From: Limnobaculum zhutongyuii
Lineage (GTDB): Bacteria; Pseudomonadota; Gammaproteobacteria; Enterobacterales; Enterobacteriaceae
Assembly: GCF_004295645.1 (NCBI RefSeq)
Contig: NZ_CP034752.1
Coordinates: forward strand, 682,001-746,000
Direction of reading: 5' to 3'
DNA: 64,000 nucleotides
A program made the translations under genes and the position numbers. The notes under the pieces are model-generated. The model worked only from the letters and a program-made list of their open reading frames with translations, made no database searches and was not told where the DNA came from. The stretch's first letter is position 1, and each line of letters starts with the position of its first letter. This document shows, one piece after another, positions 44,135-53,582 of this stretch.

Positions 44135-44163
44135 AAAACGGCTGATATTTATCAGCCGTTTTT
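44135..44163 (-). terminator. terminator of the NAD(P)H-dependent FMN reductase gene
   Basis: AAAACGGCTGATA-TTT-ATCAGCCGTTTTT is a perfect stem with U-runs on both strands, 26 bases after the reductase stop. Confidence 0.9.
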
Positions 44164-44188
44164 GCATTCAGATATTGACTACAACCGC

Positions 44189-44752
44189 TTATTTTTGTGG
44201 GCGGGTCTGGAACAGAACCCAGTCAGCATAAGCATCAACAAAGCTTTGCAGGAAGGTTTTGGTTCTTTCAGTCAGTTCACCGTTCTCTTCAAAAATGGCA
44301 CCGGCGTTACTGATATAGGCTTCTGGCTGCTGCATGCATGGAATATTCAGAAATACCAGTGACTGACGCAGATGGTGATTAGCCCCAAAACCGCCAATTG
44401 CACCCGGTGATGCACTAACAACCGCTCCAGGTTTGCCTGACCAGGCGCTTTGTCCGTAAGGACGGGAACCTACATCCAGTGCATTTTTTAAGGCTGCAGG
44501 TACAGAACGGTTGTATTCAGGAGTGACAAACAGCACGGCATCAGCGGCTTTAATTTGATTACGGAATGTGGTGTAAGCGGCAGGTGGAGTGACGTCAATA
44601 TCTTCGCTATACAGAGGTAAATCGCCAATTTCCACGATGTCCAGCTTGATTGAAGAAGGCGCTAATTTAGTCAATGCCAGGGCAATTTTTCTATTAATTG
44701 ACTCTTTACGCAGGCTACCGACCAAAACGGCTACGTGTTTCACTTGACTCAT
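44189..44752 (-). CDS. NAD(P)H-dependent FMN reductase (ChrR/YieF-like)
   Basis: A 187-residue flavodoxin-fold reductase. The FMN phosphate loop is VLVGSLRKESINRKIA, with VTPEYNRSVPAALKNALDV and the later SPGAIGGFGANHHLRQSLV. Relatives reduce quinones, azo dyes or chromate and protect against oxidative stress. AAGGAG precedes the ATG. Its exact ortholog cannot be named. Upstream 44753-45014 shows no feature beyond its promoter. Confidence 0.92.
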   Translation of the reverse strand: MSQVKHVAVLVGSLRKESINRKIALALTKLAPSSIKLDIVEIGDLPLYSEDIDVTPPAAYTTFRNQIKAADAVLFVTPEYNRSVPAALKNALDVGSRPYGQSAWSGKPGAVVSASPGAIGGFGANHHLRQSLVFLNIPCMQQPEAYISNAGAIFEENGELTERTKTFLQSFVDAYADWVLFQTRPQK

Positions 44753-45014
44753 AAGACGACTCCTTGGTGAATTTTATTGACGATTCATTCAATACTACAA
44801 CCTGAATAAGTGATAAAACGGAACACTCCGCATAAGTGCGGCATTGATATAAAAGATAGTTGATAATCACTGCACTGGCAAAAAATAATCCTGATAAATG
44901 AAAAGATTATCTCTATTTTTTGCCAATAATCTTCTTACTGTACGCCACTTAATATTGGAGTGTTAATGATTTCGTGCCAAATATTCGCCGGAGTGGTTTT
45001 CTTCAGGCAATAAA

Positions 45015-45040
45015 AAAACCGAGGTCATGACCTCGGTTTT
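45015..45040 (-). terminator. terminator of loiP
   Basis: AAAACCGAGGTCATGACCTCGGTTTT is a perfect palindrome with an A/T run, downstream of loiP. Confidence 0.92.
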
Positions 45041-45085
45041 AGATACATAGATAAGCGAATTACCGCCCAATTCTATATAAATAGA

Positions 45086-45832
45086 TTATTTGCCTTCAGC
45101 AGCGATACGAGCTCTGATTGCATCAGCACGGTCTTTAGAACCCGGGTGAGAGCTCATCATACCAGCACTTGCGCCACCGTCTAACTGAGCCAGTTTGTCA
45201 AACGCAGTTGCCAGAGCAGCTGTTTTCAGTTTCTTCTGCTTCAGCAGGTCGTAAGAGAAGGTATCAGCTTCTGATTCTTGAGACTGAGAGAACTGAGCGT
45301 TGATCAGTGCGTTAGCGAAATCCAGAACCTGAGCGTCGTTCAGAACTGCTGCAGTTTTGCCGCCGTACTGAAGTGCTGCCTGGGTAGCGAACTGAGCTGC
45401 ATAAGCAACCTGGAATGCTTTCTTAGTGTGGCCTAAATCAACGTGACCAATTTCGTGGCCCAGTACGCCGATTACTTCATCGTCAGTCATCTTATCCATC
45501 AGACCGCTATACACACGGATACAGCCGTTAGCCATTGCCCATGCGTTGATGTCATCAGTTAAGTAAACTTTGTAGTTCAGAGGTTGACCATTGATGTTGG
45601 TGCCTAACTTCTTGGAGATGTTGTTCAGACGTTTGGTGTACTTGCTGCTCTTGCCTGCAACTTTGTTAGTTTGATCCATTTCTTTACAAGATTGATCTGA
45701 CAGCGCTTTAACTTCTGCATCACTAACGGTTACAGCAGACAGAAGGGTGTCACCAAAACTACCGCTCTGACAACCTGCTAACATAGTAGCCGATGCTAAG
45801 GTTACAGCGATTAAAGTAGAACGCATTTTCAT
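45086..45832 (-). CDS. loiP: M48 family metalloprotease lipoprotein LoiP
   Basis: A 248-residue outer-membrane lipoprotein protease (YggG). The signal peptide ends in lipobox TMLAGC. The zinc site is VLGHEIGHVDLGH and the third ligand Glu is in SQESEADTFSYDLL. E. coli LoiP works with BepA on envelope proteins and is induced at low osmolarity. An AGGAAG ribosome binding site is present. It is divergent from tktA; the 250-base gap between them holds the promoters. Confidence 0.95.
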   Translation of the reverse strand: MKMRSTLIAVTLASATMLAGCQSGSFGDTLLSAVTVSDAEVKALSDQSCKEMDQTNKVAGKSSKYTKRLNNISKKLGTNINGQPLNYKVYLTDDINAWAMANGCIRVYSGLMDKMTDDEVIGVLGHEIGHVDLGHTKKAFQVAYAAQFATQAALQYGGKTAAVLNDAQVLDFANALINAQFSQSQESEADTFSYDLLKQKKLKTAALATAFDKLAQLDGGASAGMMSSHPGSKDRADAIRARIAAEGK

Positions 45833-46082
45833 AAAACTATCTTCCTGTGATTATATGATTATTAGCCTTCAAGACTGGTCCTATCCAGTTGGACGATAAT
45901 ATCAATAATCAAAGAGTGTGTCATGAGGAATTGAAAAGATCTGTGACACAAAATCCCACCTTTATTGCAACCATTTGTATCGTCAATCGGGGTTGCCGTT
46001 TTAGCGCTGACTTGAGAAGATAAGGAAGTTTTTCCTATTCTGGATCTGAACCTCGAATCCTAAGCCTAAAATGGAGTTAATA

Positions 46083-48077
46083 ATGCCTTCTCATAAAGAA
46101 CTCGCTAACGCTATTCGCGCCCTCAGTATGGACGCTGTTCAAAAGGCCAAATCTGGCCATCCCGGAGCCCCGATGGGCATGGCCGATATCGCGGAAGTTC
46201 TGTGGCGCGGTTTCCTCAAACATAATCCAACCAATCCTCAGTGGGCTAACCGCGACCGTTTCGTGCTGTCTAACGGCCATGGCTCCATGCTGATTTACAG
46301 CCTGCTGCACCTGAGCGGTTATGACCTGACTATCGATGATTTAAAACAATTCCGTCAGCTGCATTCCCGCACCCCGGGTCACCCGGAATATGGTTATGCG
46401 CCGGGCGTGGAAACCACCACCGGTCCACTGGGTCAGGGTATCTGTAACGCCGTGGGGATGGCGATTGCCGAGCGTACGCTGGCGGCCCAGTTTAACCGCC
46501 CGGGTCACGATATCGTTGACCACTACACTTACACCTTTATGGGTGACGGCTGCATGATGGAAGGGGTTTCTCACGAAGCCTGTTCACTGGCCGGTACCCT
46601 GAAACTGGGCAAACTGATTGCTTTTTATGATGACAACGGTATCTCCATTGACGGTCACGTTGAAGGCTGGTTCACCGATGACACCGCCATGCGTTTTGAA
46701 GCCTATGGCTGGCACGTTATTCGCGGTATTGATGGTCATGATGCCGACGCCATTCGCAAGGCAGTAGAGCAGGCACAGAAAGAGACCGGTAAGCCTTCAC
46801 TGCTGATGTGTAAAACCATTATCGGTTTTGGTTCACCTAATAAAGCGGGTACGCACGACAGCCACGGTGCACCATTAGGTGATGCAGAAGTGGCCGCCAC
46901 CCGTGAAGCGCTGGGCTGGAAATATGAGCCGTTTGTTATTCCTCAGGAAATCTACAGCGCGTGGGATGCCAAATCTGCCGGTCAGTCGGCTGAAGCCGAG
47001 TGGGACAAGCAGTTTGCTGCCTACCGTGCTGCGCATCCTGAACTGGCGGCAGAGTTTAGCCGTCGTGTCAGCGGTGAGTTACCGGCGCAGTGGCAGGCAG
47101 AATCTCAGAAGTTTATCGAGAATTTACAGGCTAATCCGGCCAATATTGCCAGCCGTAAGGCATCACAAAACGCACTGGAAGCCTTTGGTAAAGTGCTGCC
47201 GGAGTTCCTGGGGGGCTCTGCTGACCTGGCCCCAAGCAACCTGACCATGTGGTCCGGTTCGAAATCCATTGTGGATGACCTGGCGGGTAACTACATTCAT
47301 TACGGTGTGCGCGAGTTTGGTATGTCGGCGATGATGAACGGTATCGCCCTGCACGGTGGTTTTGTGCCTTATGGTGCCACCTTCCTGATGTTTATGGAAT
47401 ATGCCCGTAACGCGGTACGTATGGCTGCATTGATGAAAATTCGCAGCGTATTTGTGTATACCCATGACTCGATTGGTCTGGGTGAAGACGGTCCGACTCA
47501 CCAGCCGGTAGAGCAGATGGCCAGCCTGCGTCTGACGCCAAACATGAGTACCTGGCGTCCGTGTGACCAGGTTGAATCCGCGATAGCGTGGAAAGCAGCG
47601 ATTGAGCGTCTGGATGGTCCGAGTGCGCTGATTTTCTCCCGCCAGAACCTGACCCAACAGCCGCGTAGCGCAGAGCAACTGGCTAACGTGGCCCGTGGTG
47701 GTTATGTGCTGAAAGACTGCACCGGTACACCGGAGTTAATTCTGATTGCCACTGGTTCAGAAGTGAGCCTGGCGGTGGATGCGGCAGATAAACTGAGTGC
47801 GGAAGGCCGTAAAGTTCGCGTGGTATCGATGCCTTGTACCGAAGTGTTTGACCGTCAGGATGCGGCTTACCGTGAATCCGTACTGCCATCCGGTGTGAGT
47901 GCACGCGTGGCCGTGGAAGCGGGTATTGCGGACTTCTGGTTCAAATACACCGGTCTGAACGGTCGTATTGTAGGCATGCGCAGCTTCGGTGAATCTGCCC
48001 CGGCAGAACAACTGTTTGCCGAGTTTGGCTTTACGGTTGATAACGTAGTGGCGAATAGCCGTGAGTTATTGAAATAA
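46083..48077 (+). CDS. tktA: transketolase
   Basis: A 664-residue thiamine-diphosphate enzyme of the pentose phosphate pathway. The TPP-binding motif is GDGCMMEGVSHEACS through DDNGISIDGHVEG, with substrate histidines in SGHPGAPMGMAD and GTHDSHGAPLGD, and the pyrimidine domain glutamate in YGVREFGMSAM. ATG 46083 has GGAG 6 bases upstream; the frame could start at 46071, but that ATG has no ribosome binding site. The gene looks visibly more GC-rich than pgk and fbaA. In E. coli epd follows; here it is absent. Confidence 0.98.
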   Translation: MPSHKELANAIRALSMDAVQKAKSGHPGAPMGMADIAEVLWRGFLKHNPTNPQWANRDRFVLSNGHGSMLIYSLLHLSGYDLTIDDLKQFRQLHSRTPGHPEYGYAPGVETTTGPLGQGICNAVGMAIAERTLAAQFNRPGHDIVDHYTYTFMGDGCMMEGVSHEACSLAGTLKLGKLIAFYDDNGISIDGHVEGWFTDDTAMRFEAYGWHVIRGIDGHDADAIRKAVEQAQKETGKPSLLMCKTIIGFGSPNKAGTHDSHGAPLGDAEVAATREALGWKYEPFVIPQEIYSAWDAKSAGQSAEAEWDKQFAAYRAAHPELAAEFSRRVSGELPAQWQAESQKFIENLQANPANIASRKASQNALEAFGKVLPEFLGGSADLAPSNLTMWSGSKSIVDDLAGNYIHYGVREFGMSAMMNGIALHGGFVPYGATFLMFMEYARNAVRMAALMKIRSVFVYTHDSIGLGEDGPTHQPVEQMASLRLTPNMSTWRPCDQVESAIAWKAAIERLDGPSALIFSRQNLTQQPRSAEQLANVARGGYVLKDCTGTPELILIATGSEVSLAVDAADKLSAEGRKVRVVSMPCTEVFDRQDAAYRESVLPSGVSARVAVEAGIADFWFKYTGLNGRIVGMRSFGESAPAEQLFAEFGFTVDNVVANSRELLK

Positions 48078-48108
48078 GTTTAACTATTCTTAGTTGTTAG
48101 TTAAACCT

Positions 48109-48138
48109 AAAGCCCTGATAGCGATATCAGGGCTTTTT
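48109..48138 (+). terminator. terminator of tktA
   Basis: AAAGCCCTGATA-GCGA-TATCAGGGCTTTTT is a perfect stem with a U-run. Confidence 0.93.
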
Positions 48139-48663
48139 AATTTCCCTTCCAGCAGGCGTGAGGCGTTGTATCTCACAGCATATATCTCATCCCAAAGCCA
48201 AAGTTTTTTAGTTTAACTGCATATAATCGGTAGTAATTGCGGCAGGATTTTCGTAATCTGTAGATACGTGCTGAAGCGTTTCAGTTTTTTATGGTTTCAG
48301 GTATAGAATAACGGTAATATTGGAGCAAGGCCCGTGGTTTAAGGCTATCAATCCGATAGCGGTATCACAGACAGACAGCACTGTTATGATTAGAATAGAC
48401 GGGTTAATCTCAACTATACTTTTCGTGTTATCATTTGCTGCAACGATTTGTCCGGTATGTTAAATATTTTGATATATAGGGCTTGTGCGCGTGTTTTACC
48501 TACCGCGAATGTCCTGTGTGATAAGTGATTTTTGTTAAAAGTAGCAATCTTTGGTGAGACAGAGCCGGATACTGCCGGAAAGCGTCAACCATCGGAATAT
48601 ATGAGTATCGGCAATGCGTGCCGGGCTCAGGTAACTTTGAGAGAATTAACAAGAGGATTCACA
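48139..48663 (+). promoter_or_regulatory. pgk upstream region (epd position), no gene
   Basis: About 525 bases between the tktA terminator and pgk, where E. coli has epd. No remnant of epd is recognisable. A frame open from 48532 joins the pgk frame but lacks conserved sequence. Promoter-like text TATACT occurs around 48415. AGAGGA precedes the pgk start. Confidence 0.5.
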
Positions 48664-49827
48664 ATGACTGTAATTAAGATGAGCGATCTGGATTTAGCGG
48701 GTAAACGTGTACTTATCCGTGCAGATCTCAACGTACCAGTAAAAGATGGCAAAGTAACCTCTGATGCCCGTATTCGTGCATCTCTGCCAACTATCGAATT
48801 AGCCTTAAAACAAGGCGCTCGTGTTATGGTAACTTCTCACCTGGGTCGTCCAACTGAAGGTGAATATAACGAAGAGTTTTCTCTGTTACCGGTTGTGAAT
48901 TATCTGAAAGATGCCATCAAATCTCCGGTTCGTCTGGCTAAAGATTATCTGGATGGTGTTGACGTTGCACAAGGCGAGTTAGTGGTTCTGGAAAACGTTC
49001 GCTTCAATAAAGGCGAAAAGAAAGACGAAGAGACGTTATCTAAGAAATATGCTGCGCTGTGTGATGTGTTTGTAATGGATGCTTTTGGTACTGCTCACCG
49101 TGCTCAGGCGTCAACTCATGGTGTCGCAAAATATGCACCGGTTGCCTGTGCGGGTCCGTTGCTTTCTGATGAACTGGAAGCATTGGGTAAAGCGCTGGGT
49201 AATCCGGCTCGTCCAATGGTCGCTATCGTTGGTGGTTCTAAAGTATCAACCAAACTGACGGTATTAGGTTCTCTGTCTAAGATTGCTGACCAACTGGTGG
49301 TTGGCGGTGGTATCGCGAATACCTTTATCGCGGCTCAAGGCCACAATGTGGGCAAATCACTGTATGAAGCCGATCTGATTCCTGAAGCGAAAAAACTGAT
49401 GGAAACCTGCCATATTCCGGTTCCTACCGATGTGCGTGTGGCAACTGAGTTTTCTGAAACTGCGCCAGCAACCATGAAATCTGTTGCTGACATTAAAGAT
49501 GATGAACAAGTTCTGGACTTAGGTGATGCTTCAGCGGAAGAGCTGGCAGCAATCCTGAGAAAAGCAAAAACTATCCTGTGGAATGGCCCGGTAGGCGTAT
49601 TTGAGTTCCCTAACTTCCGTAAAGGAACTGAAATCGTTGCTCAGGCTATTGCTGAGAGTGATGCATTCTCTATCGCAGGTGGTGGTGATACGTTAGCTGC
49701 GATCGATCTGTTTGGTATCGCAGATAAAATTTCTTATATCTCAACCGGTGGTGGTGCTTTCCTTGAGTTCGTTGAAGGTAAAAAACTGCCAGCAGTGGTG
49801 ATGTTAGAAGAGCGTGCAAAGGGTTAA
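48664..49827 (+). CDS. pgk: phosphoglycerate kinase
   Basis: A 387-residue glycolytic enzyme that interconverts 1,3-bisphosphoglycerate/ADP and 3-phosphoglycerate/ATP. The substrate site is RVLIRADLNVPVKDG, followed by TSHLGRPTEG and FVMDAFGTAHRAQAST. Nucleotide-domain motifs are VAIVGGSKVSTKL and SIAGGGDTLAAI. ATG 48664 matches the E. coli start (TVIKMSDLDLAGKRV). fbaA follows with a terminator between. Confidence 0.98.
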   Translation: MTVIKMSDLDLAGKRVLIRADLNVPVKDGKVTSDARIRASLPTIELALKQGARVMVTSHLGRPTEGEYNEEFSLLPVVNYLKDAIKSPVRLAKDYLDGVDVAQGELVVLENVRFNKGEKKDEETLSKKYAALCDVFVMDAFGTAHRAQASTHGVAKYAPVACAGPLLSDELEALGKALGNPARPMVAIVGGSKVSTKLTVLGSLSKIADQLVVGGGIANTFIAAQGHNVGKSLYEADLIPEAKKLMETCHIPVPTDVRVATEFSETAPATMKSVADIKDDEQVLDLGDASAEELAAILRKAKTILWNGPVGVFEFPNFRKGTEIVAQAIAESDAFSIAGGGDTLAAIDLFGIADKISYISTGGGAFLEFVEGKKLPAVVMLEERAKG

Positions 49828-49836
49828 TTCGATAAG

Positions 49837-49860
49837 ACGGGAGGCTTGCCTCCCGTTTCT
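49837..49860 (+). terminator. terminator between pgk and fbaA
   Basis: ACGGGAGGC-TT-GCCTCCCGT followed by TTCTTC. It may be only partial, as pgk and fbaA are co-transcribed in E. coli. Confidence 0.85.
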
Positions 49861-49924
49861 TCTATTATTTATAGGGTAAAATTATTTTATCCATCAATAA
49901 CCAATGAAAAATAGGACAAGTATC

Positions 49925-51001
49925 ATGTCTAAAATTTTTGATTTCGTAAAACCGGGTGTTATCACTGGTGATGATGTTCAGAAAGTATTCAAAATTGCTA
50001 AAGAGAATAATTTCGCATTACCTGCAGTTAACTGCGTAGGTACTGATTCTATCAACGCGGTTATTGAAGCAGCTGCAAAAGTTCGTGCTCCGGTCATTGT
50101 TCAGTTTTCTAACGGCGGTGCTCAATTCATGGCCGGTAAGGGGATGAAACTGGAAGGTCAGGGCAATGCTATCGTTGGTTCAATCTCCGGTGCTAAACAT
50201 GTGCATCTGGTTGCTGAACATTATGGTGTGCCAGTGATTCTGCATACTGACCACTGTGCTAAAAAATTACTGCCATGGTTAGATGGTCTGTTAGATGCGG
50301 GTGAAAAACACTTTGCAGAAACCGGTAAGCCGCTGTTCTCTTCCCATATGATCGACTTGTCAGAAGAGTCGCTGGAAGAAAACATTGAGATTTGTAGTAA
50401 ATATCTGAAGCGTATGGCTAAGATTGGCATGACGCTGGAGATCGAACTGGGTTGTACCGGTGGTGAAGAAGATGGCGTGGATAACAGCCATCTGGATAAC
50501 TCTGCGCTCTATACTCAGCCAGAAGACGTGGATTACGCTTACGAGAAGTTAAGTGCTATTAGCCCACGTTTCACCATTGCTGCTTCATTTGGTAACGTTC
50601 ACGGTGTTTATAAGCCAGGTAACGTACAGTTGACGCCAAAAATTCTGCACAACTCTCAGGAATATGTTTCCAAGAAACATAACCTGCCGCACAACAGCCT
50701 GGATTTCGTATTCCACGGCGGTTCTGGCTCAACTGCAGCAGAAATTAAAGAAGCAGTTAGCTATGGTGTAGTAAAAATGAATATCGATACCGATACCCAA
50801 TGGGCAACATGGGAAGGTATTCTGGAATACTACAAGAAAAATGAAGGCTACCTGCAAGGCCAACTGGGTAACCCGGAAGGCGCAGATAAACCAAACAAAA
50901 AATACTATGACCCACGCGCGTGGTTACGTGCCGGTCAGGTAACGATGATTTCTCGTTTAGAAAAAGCATTCAAAGAACTGAATTGCGAAAACGTACTGTA
51001 A
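49925..51001 (+). CDS. fbaA: fructose-bisphosphate aldolase, class II
   Basis: A 358-residue zinc-dependent aldolase. The zinc ligands and active site are seen in VILHTDHCAKKLLPW, ELGCTGGEEDGVDNS, AASFGNVHGVYKPG and VFHGGSGSTAAEI, with KMNIDTDTQWATW. ATG 49925 has AGGA upstream and gives the family length. A strong terminator follows at 51027. Confidence 0.98.
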   Translation: MSKIFDFVKPGVITGDDVQKVFKIAKENNFALPAVNCVGTDSINAVIEAAAKVRAPVIVQFSNGGAQFMAGKGMKLEGQGNAIVGSISGAKHVHLVAEHYGVPVILHTDHCAKKLLPWLDGLLDAGEKHFAETGKPLFSSHMIDLSEESLEENIEICSKYLKRMAKIGMTLEIELGCTGGEEDGVDNSHLDNSALYTQPEDVDYAYEKLSAISPRFTIAASFGNVHGVYKPGNVQLTPKILHNSQEYVSKKHNLPHNSLDFVFHGGSGSTAAEIKEAVSYGVVKMNIDTDTQWATWEGILEYYKKNEGYLQGQLGNPEGADKPNKKYYDPRAWLRAGQVTMISRLEKAFKELNCENVL

Positions 51002-51026
51002 TCGTTATTGCTTTAATTGATTAATC

Positions 51027-51058
51027 AACACCGGTTGGAAACAGCCGGTGTTTTTTTT
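51027..51058 (+). terminator. terminator of fbaA
   Basis: AACACCGG ... CCGGTGTT followed by eight Ts in all. Confidence 0.93.
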
Positions 51059-51194
51059 GCATTCATTAAAACCATTCTTATTTGATTATTAGCCTCACCT
51101 AATGAGTAATAAGAATTATCCATTTCTCATTATCATCGTCACCCGTTAGTCTATCGCCCGATGTAATTTGTGAAGAGTTAAAGCGAGGAATAAC

Positions 51195-51821
51195 GTGCTG
51201 GTAGCCTATTTTCAGGGAATTATATTAGGGATGGCAATGATTCTGCCTATTGGGCCGCAGAATGCCTTTGTGTTGTCCCAGGGAATTCGTCGTCAATATC
51301 CGGTGATGGTGGCAGCACTCTGTGCCATCAGTGATGCCATTTTAATTTCTCTGGGCGTGTTTGGCGGTGGGGCGTTATTGGCTCAGTCACCGCTGTTGCT
51401 GCAACTGGTAACCTGGGCTGGCGTCGCCTTTCTAATTTGGTACGGATGGGGGGCTTTTCGCGAGGCATTGAAACCCAATTCTGATACCTTCAGTATGGAT
51501 AACCAGACCTTGCAGACGCGCTATCGTATTATCGCCACGGTTCTGGCGGTCACCTGGCTAAATCCACATGTTTATCTGGACACGGTGGTGGTATTAGGCA
51601 GTTTGGGAGAGCAGTTTGGTGACCTGAGATTGTGGTTTGTCATCGGTGCGGTAACGGCCTCAATTATCTGGTTTTTCTCATTGGCACTGCTGGCAGCATG
51701 GATGGCACCCTGGTTGCAGAAGAGTCAGGCTCAGCGTGGTATCAATCTGGTGGTTGGCTCGGTGATGTGGGTGATCGCCATACAGTTGGCCAGACATGCG
51801 TTTTCAGGGCTGCTTGCCTGA
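51195..51821 (+). CDS. argO: arginine exporter ArgO (LysE family)
   Basis: A 208-residue inner-membrane exporter with about six helices. It uses a GTG start with GAGGA upstream. Signatures are MILPIGPQNAFVLSQGIRRQ, LCAISDAILISLGVFGGGAL and TWLNPHVYLDTVVVLGSLG. It exports arginine (and canavanine in E. coli) and is activated by ArgP, encoded nearby at 52689, so ArgP control is likely here too. Confidence 0.96.
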   Translation: MLVAYFQGIILGMAMILPIGPQNAFVLSQGIRRQYPVMVAALCAISDAILISLGVFGGGALLAQSPLLLQLVTWAGVAFLIWYGWGAFREALKPNSDTFSMDNQTLQTRYRIIATVLAVTWLNPHVYLDTVVVLGSLGEQFGDLRLWFVIGAVTASIIWFFSLALLAAWMAPWLQKSQAQRGINLVVGSVMWVIAIQLARHAFSGLLA

Positions 51822-51914
51822 GCCAATATTCATCCTGAGTAAACGGAACGTCAGGATGTTGTAAATTCTGTTGCCATTGTGCCGGATAATTCTATCATTG
51901 GTTCGGTTATACAT

Positions 51915-51939
51915 TGACGGCACAGATTTTGTGCCGTCA
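51915..51939. promoter_or_regulatory. perfect inverted repeat between argO and yggE
   Basis: TGACGGCACA-GATTT-TGTGCCGTCA has 10-bp arms and is followed by GGTTATTCTTTCC, with no long U-run. It could be a terminator of argO without a proper tract, or a leader hairpin or operator for yggE, whose start is 25 bases downstream. Confidence 0.5.
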
Positions 51940-51963
51940 GGTTATTCTTTCCGAGGAGAGTTC

Positions 51964-52680
51964 ATGAAATTAAAAGCGCTGGCGATGGCAGCTGTGGTTG
52001 CCATGTTACCGATGACGATGCAGGCAGCAGAAGTGCCCGATGGTCCGCATATTGTAACTTCAGGTACCGGAACCATTGAAGTTCAGCCGGATATGGCAAC
52101 CTTGCTGATCGAGGTAAAAGTATCTGATAAAGATGCTGCGGTAGCGAAAAAGCAAAACGATGAGCGTGTTGCTAAATATATGGAGTTTCTGGAGAAAAAT
52201 GGCATTGCCAAAGCGGATATTGATGCCGCTAATATCCAGACCCGGCTGGAATACAACTATCCAAACAGTAGCGACAGCAGCAAAGTGGTAAAAGACTATG
52301 CGGCGGTTCGTCAGGTAAAAGTTACCGTTCGTCAACTGGACAAGCTAAACACTTTGCTGGATGGCGCATTAAGCGCAGGTCTGAATGAGATCCGCGATGT
52401 GACGCTGGGCGTAGCTAAAGATGATACTTATCGTAATGAAGTCCGCAAAAAAGCGGTTGAGAATGCCAAAGTGCAGGCAGAAGAGTTAGCAAAAGACTTT
52501 GGCGTTAAGTTGGGGCCGGTGTTTAGCATTCGCTATCGTGCCGCTAACCCAATGCCGGTGCCGATGATGCGTGCTTATAAATCTGATGCTGTCTCTGCCA
52601 GCGGTATTGATCAAACATACCAGCAGCAGAGCATCAGCTTTAACGATCAGGTTGACGTCGTATTTGATATTCAACGTTAA
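51964..52680 (+). CDS. yggE: SIMPL/DUF541 periplasmic protein YggE
   Basis: A 238-residue exported protein. The signal peptide ends at PMTMQAAE. The mature protein has the DUF541 pattern ITSGTGTIEVQPDMATL-like (here IVTSGTGTIEVQPDMATLL) and late RKKAVENAKVQAEELAKDFG. YggE is associated with lowered oxidative stress in E. coli; its mechanism is unknown. A GAGGAG ribosome binding site precedes ATG 51964. Confidence 0.95.
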   Translation: MKLKALAMAAVVAMLPMTMQAAEVPDGPHIVTSGTGTIEVQPDMATLLIEVKVSDKDAAVAKKQNDERVAKYMEFLEKNGIAKADIDAANIQTRLEYNYPNSSDSSKVVKDYAAVRQVKVTVRQLDKLNTLLDGALSAGLNEIRDVTLGVAKDDTYRNEVRKKAVENAKVQAEELAKDFGVKLGPVFSIRYRAANPMPVPMMRAYKSDAVSASGIDQTYQQQSISFNDQVDVVFDIQR

Positions 52681-52688
52681 TCGCGTAA

Positions 52689-53582
52689 TCAGATTTGTCT
52701 TAATACCTGACGCCCGTAGCTTAACAGGGCGTCAGTGACTCCCCGCATAATTTTACTTTCTGGCGAGAAACGATGCCAGTAAAGCATCCGGCGCTGGCAC
52801 AGGCCCGGTGTCAAATCCATTAACTCACCGTTAGCCAGCTCTCGCTCAATTTGCAGATGTGGGATCATGCAGCAGGTGGTTCCCTGTTTTGCCAACTGTA
52901 CAAAGGCTTCTGAAGAGCTAACAATATGGCAGGGTACGCTGCCTGGCGGCAGGTCAAAGTTCTGCTGTAAGAATGCCTGATGCATATCATCCAGATGGTC
53001 AAACGCAACCGCAGGCGCTTTAAGTAATGCGGAGCGAGTTACGCCGTTAGGAAAATAGCGTTCAGCAAAGTCAGGTGATGCCACGAAAATATAGTCTAAT
53101 GCTCCCAGTTGATCCACCAGACAGCGCGGCAGCGCCTGAGGTTGAATACTCACTGCACCCACTACTTCCCCTAAACGTAAGCGTTCCTGAGTTCGGGTTT
53201 CATCTTCAACCTGTAGATTTAAACGAATCGGAGAATCAGATAATACCGGCTTTAGCGCTGGTAATAGCCAGGTTGCCAGACTGTCGGCGTTAACGGCAAG
53301 GGAGAGCTGTAACGGAGAGTCAGCACTGCCTTCATCGCTTAGCCATTCATCTTCCAGTAATTCTACCTGATGTAAGAGAGCCAGTAACTTTTGCCCTTGT
53401 TCGGTAGGACGTGGGGGAACGGTACGGATCAGCAGTGGCTGACCATACAGGTATTCAAGCTGTTTAATGCGTTGAGATACGGCTGATTGTGTAATACATA
53501 ATTTTTGCGCTGCACGTTCAAACCCGCGCTCACGGATAACCGCATCCAGCGCCTGAAGTACGCGATAATCTGGGCGTTTCAT
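52689..53582 (-). CDS. argP: LysR-type regulator ArgP
   Basis: A 297-residue LysR regulator (IciA). The N-terminal helix-turn-helix is RAAQKLCITQSAVSQRIKQL, followed by an effector domain that senses arginine/lysine in E. coli. It activates argO in the presence of arginine. It lies three genes from its target and 8 bases from the yggE stop, convergent, as in E. coli. It is divergent from rpiA. Confidence 0.96.
   Translation of the reverse strand: MKRPDYRVLQALDAVIRERGFERAAQKLCITQSAVSQRIKQLEYLYGQPLLIRTVPPRPTEQGQKLLALLHQVELLEDEWLSDEGSADSPLQLSLAVNADSLATWLLPALKPVLSDSPIRLNLQVEDETRTQERLRLGEVVGAVSIQPQALPRCLVDQLGALDYIFVASPDFAERYFPNGVTRSALLKAPAVAFDHLDDMHQAFLQQNFDLPPGSVPCHIVSSSEAFVQLAKQGTTCCMIPHLQIERELANGELMDLTPGLCQRRMLYWHRFSPESKIMRGVTDALLSYGRQVLRQI

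Noticed and set aside
47163..47678. 171-aa - strand frame inside tktA
   Set aside because: Antisense to conserved tktA codons. It is open because of the high GC3 of tktA.
48532..48663. N-terminal extension of Pgk by 44 residues
   Set aside because: The extension has no similarity to Pgk, and ATG 48664 has a good AGAGGA and matches the family N-terminus.
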